Assembly (NCBI GenBank): GCA_045659025.1 | Contig: JAZOWA010000033.1 | Span: 1-11,225 of the forward strand | Length of the DNA: 11,225 nt | DNA from: SIG455 sp045659025 | GTDB taxonomy: Bacteria; Bacillota; Clostridia; UMGS1810 | Direction of reading: 5' to 3' | In this document: piece by piece, positions 6,822 through 11,225 of the stretch | Numbering within the stretch: the stretch's first letter is position 1 | How the letters are laid out: every line of letters starts with the position of its first letter | Notes under the pieces: generated by a model | What the model saw: the letters and a program-made list of their open reading frames with translations, nothing else | Databases searched by the model: none | Told to the model about the DNA's origin: nothing | Translations under genes and position numbers: made by a program

Positions 6822-7859
6822 TTATACCACCTCTTTCGATTTTGCATCTGCTCTGCGAAGCTGTCCGCATGAAGCACTAATATCACTGCCAAGTTCACGT
6901 CTTATAGTAACATTAATGCCCTTGGATTCAAGAATTGACTTGAACTTATATATATGTCCTTTATCAGGCTTTTCAAACTGATTTTCTTCCACATTATTAA
7001 CGGGGATGAGATTTACATGGCACAACATGCCCTTCACTTTATCAGCAAGGAGAAGTGCACATTCTTTAGAGTCGTTCACACCTTTAATAATAGCATATTC
7101 AAAGCTTATTCGTCTACTGTTATTTTCTATATACTTTTTGCATGATTCGATAAGTTCATCAACCGAATATTTGTTGGCAACTGGCATAATCGTCTTACGT
7201 ATTTCATCGCTGGGTGCATGAAGAGAAATAGAAAGCGTTAGAGGAAAATTATATTCACCCAGTTCATAGATTTTGTCAACTAATCCGCAAGTGGATAATG
7301 ATATATGTCTGTAGCCTATATTTAAGCCATATTCATGGTTAACATTTTTCAGGAACTTAATTACATTATCAAAATTGTCTAGAGGTTCACCTATACCCAT
7401 CATAACGATATTGCTGATTCTCTCACCTACATCCTTCTGAATGCATATTACCTGATCAAGTATCTCGCCTGGGGTAAGGTGTCTCACACGGCCGCCAATT
7501 GTAGAGGCACAGAATTTGCATCCCATCGCACAACCAACCTGGCAAGATATACATACCGTTATCCCGTGCTTATAGAACATTGCCACACACTCTACCTTGT
7601 TACCATCATCAAGCTCTACAAGATATTTTCGGGTCCCGTCAATCTTTGATACATACTTCTCAGAAATTTTAACAGTGCTCAAAAAAGCAACTTCTCTGAG
7701 ACATTTTCTAAGGTCCTTTGACAAATCTGTCATCTCATCAAAGTCGGACACACCTCTTGAAATCCAAGTGAAAATCTGTTTCGCTCTGAATTTTGATTGG
7801 CCGATATCCAAAATAAATTTTTCAAGTTCTTCGTAGGTTAAATCTTTAAGATTAATCAT
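6822..7859 (-). CDS. rlmN: Dual-specificity RNA methyltransferase RlmN (23S rRNA A2503 / tRNA A37)
   Basis: A radical SAM enzyme that methylates C2 of A2503 in 23S rRNA and A37 in some tRNAs. Numbering from ATG 7859 (345 residues): an N-terminal helical domain with FRAKQIFTWI (24-33), the iron-sulfur cluster Cys110, Cys114 and Cys117 (C-x3-C-x2-C), Cys103 equivalent to E. coli C118, GIGEPLDN (155-162), SLHAPSDEIR (212-221), and the C-terminal Cys331 in SASCGQL equivalent to the methyl-carrying C355 of E. coli. All catalytic residues are present. I prefer ATG 7859 over the in-frame GTG at 7868 because GGTGA precedes the ATG with proper spacing, while the GTG lies inside that motif. The gene directly abuts the phosphatase gene. 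Confidence 0.96.
   Translation of the reverse strand: MINLKDLTYEELEKFILDIGQSKFRAKQIFTWISRGVSDFDEMTDLSKDLRKCLREVAFLSTVKISEKYVSKIDGTRKYLVELDDGNKVECVAMFYKHGITVCISCQVGCAMGCKFCASTIGGRVRHLTPGEILDQVICIQKDVGERISNIVMMGIGEPLDNFDNVIKFLKNVNHEYGLNIGYRHISLSTCGLVDKIYELGEYNFPLTLSISLHAPSDEIRKTIMPVANKYSVDELIESCKKYIENNSRRISFEYAIIKGVNDSKECALLLADKVKGMLCHVNLIPVNNVEENQFEKPDKGHIYKFKSILESKGINVTIRRELGSDISASCGQLRRADAKSKEVV
6828..6833 (-). promoter_or_regulatory. Shine-Dalgarno site for TTG start of prpC
   Basis: GAGGTG on the minus strand, within the last codons of rlmN, is followed by 6 bases and then TTG 6821. The strong match supports the rare start codon. Confidence 0.6.
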
Positions 7860-7864
7860 GTTTT

Positions 7865-7869
7865 TCACC
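7865..7869 (-). promoter_or_regulatory. Shine-Dalgarno site favouring rlmN start at ATG 7859
   Basis: GGTGA on the minus strand, in the 15-base gap after rsmB, lies 5 bases before ATG 7859. The alternative GTG start at 7868 is part of this motif. The match is moderate, so the choice is not certain. Confidence 0.45.
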
Positions 7870-7874
7870 GTATA

Positions 7875-9203
7875 TCAGCGTTTTTTCATTTTACAGATGA
7901 AGAATCCATCCACTTTATCTACATGTGGGTACAACGTGATGAAGCCCTGATTTTCAATAGCGACTTCATCTATAGCCTCAAGATAGAATCCCTCATTTGC
8001 CTCCTGCAGGAATTTCATAATTACTTCTTCATTCTCTGCTTTCATAATCGTACAAGTGGAAAAGACCAGGGTTCCGCCTTGTTTGACATACTTACCCGCA
8101 TTTTTCAGTATAGACAAACTGATGTCCGCTAAAGCAACTACATCCTCAGGCTTTCTCTGGTATTTAATGTCGGGTTTCTTACCGATTATACCAAACCCTG
8201 AGCAAGGAGCATCCACAAGAACATAATCTGCAAAATCTATGTATTTTTCATTAAGTTTGGTCGCATCTTGCAGGTGAGTCTCGCAAATGGATATACCCAA
8301 ACGATTGGCATTATCATTTATTAAATTGAGTTTGTGCTCGTATATGTCAAAAGCAAGAACTTTACCCTTGTTATGCATTTTTTCGGCTATATGAGTGGTT
8401 TTTCCGCCAGGTGCGGCACACATATCTATTACAACACTGTTTTCTTTAGGATTCAAAACTTCCGCAACAAGCATCGCTGCAATATCCTGCACATAAAACT
8501 CTCCGTTTTTGAAAGACTGAAGAGTTTTTATATTCTTAATTTTATCAACTTCAATTCCACAATTCAGATTGGGAAATCTGCTGTTTTGATAAACCTTTGC
8601 ATCTACCCCCTCATTATTAAGAGAATCAACAAGATTTTCGGCAGATATTTTCAGCTGATTGCAACGCAAAGTAAGAGGTCTTTTCTCGCAATTAGCAAAA
8701 AGCATACTCTCGGTAAACTCAACTCCGAATTCATCTAAAAACATATTAACTATTTCAACAGGATATGAATAGTAAACACTTAACCGTCTTAAATCATCCG
8801 TAGGATATGGGATATTATTTTTGTTTCGTTCAATGTTTCGGAGCACGCCGTTAGCATACCCCCCTACCCTCTGCCCACCGTATTTTTTGGCAAGTTTTAC
8901 GCTTTCGTTGACTGCAGCGGATGGAGGGACCTTGTCCATAAACATAAGTTGATACACACCAATCCTGAGGGCGGTAAGAACTTTGGGAGCGATTTTATAA
9001 AGTTTTACAGACGAAAACTCTGATATAACATAATCAATGGTAATTCTTCGCTCTGTCACGCCATGAACGAGTTCTGATACAAAACCTTTTTCATATGGTT
9101 TTAACTCGCCATCGCTTAGCGCTTTTTCCAACGCTATATTTATATACGCTCCATTGGTTTCAATATCATCAAGAACTCTTGCGGCAATTTTGCGTTCATT
9201 CAT
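7875..9203 (-). CDS. rsmB: 16S rRNA (cytosine-967-C5)-methyltransferase RsmB
   Basis: A SAM-dependent enzyme that methylates C967 of 16S rRNA. Numbering from ATG 9203 (442 residues): an N-terminal NusB-like RNA-binding domain (about 1-125, with VPPSAAVNESVKLAKKY at 92-108), then a Rossmann methyltransferase domain. It has the SAM motif DMCAAPGGKTTHI (260-272), DAPCSGFGIIGKKPD (331-345) with Cys334, and STCTI (382-386) with catalytic Cys384. Both cysteines needed for m5C chemistry are present. The start at ATG 9203 is chosen because AGGAGA lies 7 bases upstream; an in-frame TTG at 9227 would add eight residues but has no SD match. The SD and the stop of the protease gene upstream overlap this region. 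Confidence 0.95.
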   Translation of the reverse strand: MNERKIAARVLDDIETNGAYINIALEKALSDGELKPYEKGFVSELVHGVTERRITIDYVISEFSSVKLYKIAPKVLTALRIGVYQLMFMDKVPPSAAVNESVKLAKKYGGQRVGGYANGVLRNIERNKNNIPYPTDDLRRLSVYYSYPVEIVNMFLDEFGVEFTESMLFANCEKRPLTLRCNQLKISAENLVDSLNNEGVDAKVYQNSRFPNLNCGIEVDKIKNIKTLQSFKNGEFYVQDIAAMLVAEVLNPKENSVVIDMCAAPGGKTTHIAEKMHNKGKVLAFDIYEHKLNLINDNANRLGISICETHLQDATKLNEKYIDFADYVLVDAPCSGFGIIGKKPDIKYQRKPEDVVALADISLSILKNAGKYVKQGGTLVFSTCTIMKAENEEVIMKFLQEANEGFYLEAIDEVAIENQGFITLYPHVDKVDGFFICKMKKR

Positions 9204-9204
9204 A

Positions 9205-9891
9205 TTATCGTCTCCTGTTTCGAGCAAGTAAAACCAATCTCAAAAGATTAGCAATGCCCATCAAAGCAGAAGCAAGATAAGTCATTGCTGCCGCCCTCAA
9301 CACCTTCTTGGTCATGGGCATCTCATCTGAATCAAGCAAGCCATAATCGCCAAGCATATCAAGAGCGCGTCTGCTGGCGTTGAACTCAACAGGGAGAGTA
9401 ACCAGCTGAAAAAGTACTACTGCTGAAAACAGCATTATTCCAAATGACACAAGAAATTCTATACCCAATACAAATCCAAGGAGCGCCAGATACGGAGCAG
9501 CTGTTGAGCCAATTTGGGCGACGGGCAAAACCGCATTTCGTATACGGATAGGTACATACCCCTTCGCGTGTTGTATAGCATGACCAACCTCATGCGCAGC
9601 AACGCCCAAAGCAGCTACAGAGTTGCTGGAATATACTGTTTCTGACAGATTAACTGTGTTGGTAGCAGGATTATAGTGATCAGTCAAATTTCCGTTAACA
9701 GGATGTATAGACACGTTATTTAAGCCGTTCATATCCAGAATCCTGCGGGCGACCTGCTCACCCGTGTGCATTCTTCTGTTAGATACGGTTGAGTAACGTG
9801 AAAAAGTCTGTGATACCTTATACTGTGCAAACAACGATATTAAAAGAGCGGGAATAACTAAAATAAAATAATACATATCGTAATACAGCAT
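9205..9891 (-). CDS. Membrane zinc metallopeptidase of the YugP type
   Basis: This 228-residue protein matches the YugP family (Zn_peptidase_2), membrane-bound putative zinc proteases. It opens with a membrane helix (about 7-25). HEVGHAIQH (100-108) is the HExxH zinc motif, giving H100, E101 and H104. Downstream, two membrane helices (about 130-165) are followed by PVEFNASRRA (167-176), whose Glu169 is a plausible third zinc ligand. A last hydrophobic segment (about 205-222) leads to an arginine-rich tail. A conserved DHYNP (71-75) lies upstream of the active site. The ATG at 9891 has AAGGA nine bases upstream. It sits between fmt and rsmB, which are adjacent in Bacillus subtilis. The substrate is unknown. 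Confidence 0.9.
   Translation of the reverse strand: MLYYDMYYFILVIPALLISLFAQYKVSQTFSRYSTVSNRRMHTGEQVARRILDMNGLNNVSIHPVNGNLTDHYNPATNTVNLSETVYSSNSVAALGVAAHEVGHAIQHAKGYVPIRIRNAVLPVAQIGSTAAPYLALLGFVLGIEFLVSFGIMLFSAVVLFQLVTLPVEFNASRRALDMLGDYGLLDSDEMPMTKKVLRAAAMTYLASALMGIANLLRLVLLARNRRR
9211..9216 (-). promoter_or_regulatory. Shine-Dalgarno site that sets the rsmB start at ATG 9203
   Basis: AGGAGA on the minus strand, encoded within the arginine-rich end of the protease gene, lies 7 bases before ATG 9203. This rules against the longer reading from TTG 9227. Confidence 0.7.
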
Positions 9892-9905
9892 AATTACTTT
9901 TCCTT

Positions 9906-10838
9906 TCAGATGAAAATTTGACCAACAGATATTGAATTGCCTTTAAGATAATCAGATACTGACATAGCTCGTTTTCCTTCGGGTTGAAGTTGTGATATAT
10001 TAAGCGCACTGTCAAAACCACATGCAACCTGTATATAATCAGCACCAACTTCTGTAACTGTACCAGGTGCTTTGTCTGGCTTGGCGCAAACAATATTTGC
10101 AGAAGTGATTTTGAACTGTGTGTTATCCATAAAAGTAAACGCTTTTGGAACCGGATACAATCCTCTGATTAAATTATAAATATCCTTCGCAGATTTATTC
10201 CAATCAATACGCGCAGTTTCCTTGGTAATCATTTCTGCATAGCAAGAAAGCGAATCATCCTGAACCTCGCGATTTGCAGTGCCATTTTGTATAGCCTCCA
10301 CAGTGCTTACTATAAGTTCAGATCCTGCAACGGCAAGCTTGTCATGAAGAGTCTCGTAGGTGTCATCATCTCTGATCATTACAACGGATTTTTCAATCAT
10401 ATCTCCCGTATCAAGACCTTTTGCCATATACATAGTGGTAATACCAGTTTCGGATTCACCATCAATAATTACTCGCTGAATAGGCGCCGCGCCACGATAC
10501 TTTGGAAGCAGAGATGCGTGAACATTCACACAACCGAACTTTGGAAAATTCAACACATATTCAGGCAGAATCTTTCCGTATGCAACCACAACGATAAGTT
10601 CAGGAACTTCATCTTCAAGAATATTGGTGATTGCACCATTTCTTAAGGTTTCCGGCTGGTGGATTTTAAGCCCGATACTCTCAGCATATTCGTACACGGG
10701 AGGATGTGCCATTTTGTGTCCTCTACCCTTTGGCTTATCAGGCTGAGTAATAACACTTGTTATCACATGACCTGCATCCACAAGGGCTTTTAACGTGTAT
10801 ACAGAGAAATCAGGAGTGCCCATAAACAAAATCTTCAT
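9906..10838 (-). CDS. fmt: Methionyl-tRNA formyltransferase
   Basis: This enzyme uses 10-formyltetrahydrofolate to formylate initiator Met-tRNA, allowing normal translation start. The 310 residues match the family length. Motifs are GTPDFS (7-12), TQPDKPKGRG (31-40, tRNA-contacting loop), VVAYGKILP (84-92), NVHASLLPKYRGAAPI (105-120, with catalytic N105 and H107) and GLDTGDM (141-147, catalytic Asp). The C-terminal tRNA-binding domain (about 205-310) includes the usual KAFT and FKI segments. The ATG at 10838 overlaps the last base of the def stop (TAATG), and GGTGGAG just upstream serves as SD. Formylation here and deformylation by the neighbouring def product form a functional pair. Confidence 0.97.
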   Translation of the reverse strand: MKILFMGTPDFSVYTLKALVDAGHVITSVITQPDKPKGRGHKMAHPPVYEYAESIGLKIHQPETLRNGAITNILEDEVPELIVVVAYGKILPEYVLNFPKFGCVNVHASLLPKYRGAAPIQRVIIDGESETGITTMYMAKGLDTGDMIEKSVVMIRDDDTYETLHDKLAVAGSELIVSTVEAIQNGTANREVQDDSLSCYAEMITKETARIDWNKSAKDIYNLIRGLYPVPKAFTFMDNTQFKITSANIVCAKPDKAPGTVTEVGADYIQVACGFDSALNISQLQPEGKRAMSVSDYLKGNSISVGQIFI

Positions 10839-11194
10839 TACTGCTCCACCTCAACAAACTTAATTACTTTATCGAGGAAAAGATTGCCGTCAAGGTGCTC
10901 AATTTCATGACACAAAGCAATAGCAAGCAAGCCCTCGCCTGTAATCTCAAACTCTTCACCATTACGATCGGTTGCGACAGCAGTGACCTTCTCAGGTCTT
11001 ACCACCTCGCCATATCTACCGGGCGCACTCAGACAACCCTCCACATTGCACTGTTCTCCTTCTGTAGCGGTAATTACAGGGTTGATTAGTTCTATAGGGC
11101 CATCACCCACATCAATTACAGCGATTCTCTTTAATATACCGACCTGAGGAGCAGCCAGACCAACACCGTTTGCATCATACATAGTGTCTTTCAT
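10838..11194 (-). CDS. def: Peptide deformylase, 5' part missing or frame-broken
   Basis: An iron or zinc hydrolase that removes the formyl group from nascent proteins. All three active-site motifs are intact: GVGLAAPQ (10-17), EGCLSAPG (52-59, metal ligand Cys54) and CHEIEHLDG (95-103, H96, E97, H100). Only 118 residues can be read from the ATG at 11194, while typical members have about 150 and begin with a further segment ending in a motif like LLDDM. That LLDD is encoded just upstream of the ATG (11195-11206), but an in-frame TAA follows at 11207-11209. A different frame is open to the right edge. So ATG 11194 is probably internal, and either a frameshift or an error affects the 5' part. 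fmt follows with a one-base overlap. Confidence 0.85.
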   Translation of the reverse strand: MKDTMYDANGVGLAAPQVGILKRIAVIDVGDGPIELINPVITATEGEQCNVEGCLSAPGRYGEVVRPEKVTAVATDRNGEEFEITGEGLLAIALCHEIEHLDGNLFLDKVIKFVEVEQ

Positions 11195-11225
11195 ATCGTC
11201 AAGAAGTTAAGTCGGAGGCCAAGCG

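Noticed and set aside
6821..6829. A perfect extended -10 sequence TGGTATAAT on the minus strand at the rlmN/prpC junction.
   Set aside because: The bases are explained by the last rlmN codons, its stop, the SD motif and the TTG start. No -35 box is found 17 bases upstream, and the start site would fall inside prpC.

Overview
The window is a compact, single-direction gene block of about 40% GC. All thirteen genes I can support lie on the minus strand, so transcription runs from the right edge to the left edge. The core order (def, fmt, rsmB, rlmN, PP2C phosphatase, PASTA kinase, rsgA, rpe, thiN) is the classic Bacillota housekeeping operon known from Bacillus subtilis. The partial sporulation gene at the left end, the Clostridia-type families DUF6062 and DUF6873, and a YugP-type protease between fmt and rsmB point to an anaerobic, probably spore-forming Clostridia member, perhaps Oscillospirales. 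The exact lineage is an inference.

Layout in transcription order: peptide deformylase (5' end damaged or cut at the right edge), methionyl-tRNA formyltransferase, membrane zinc protease, 16S rRNA m5C967 methyltransferase, 23S rRNA/tRNA m2A methyltransferase, PP2C phosphatase, membrane PASTA Ser/Thr kinase with three PASTA repeats and an extra C-terminal domain, circularly permuted GTPase RsgA, ribulose-phosphate 3-epimerase, thiamine pyrophosphokinase, DUF6062 zinc-binding-like protein, DUF6873 protein, and a YtxC-like sporulation protein running off the left edge.

The genes are packed with overlaps of 1 to 4 bases (def/fmt, rsgA/rpe, rpe/thiN) or gaps of 0 to 21 bases. Shine-Dalgarno (SD) motifs sit inside the 3' end of the preceding gene, which suggests translational coupling. 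The one larger gap, about 50 to 60 bases before the ytxC-like gene, holds a weak sigma-E-like promoter candidate. No gene-free stretch reaches 300 bases. I see no rRNA, tRNA, CRISPR, insertion sequence, riboswitch or convincing terminator. Start codons of rsmB, rlmN and the kinase are best placed at internal ATGs with good SD motifs, while thiN and the phosphatase appear to start with TTG.

Functionally the block joins N-terminal formyl-methionine metabolism (def, fmt), rRNA methylation and 30S maturation (rsmB, rlmN, rsgA), a cell-wall-sensing kinase/phosphatase switch, and two metabolic genes (rpe, thiN). The least understood part is the tail: DUF6062, DUF6873 and the ytxC-like gene. The right edge also shows an apparent frame break in def. 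I see no clearly new defence or mobile system.
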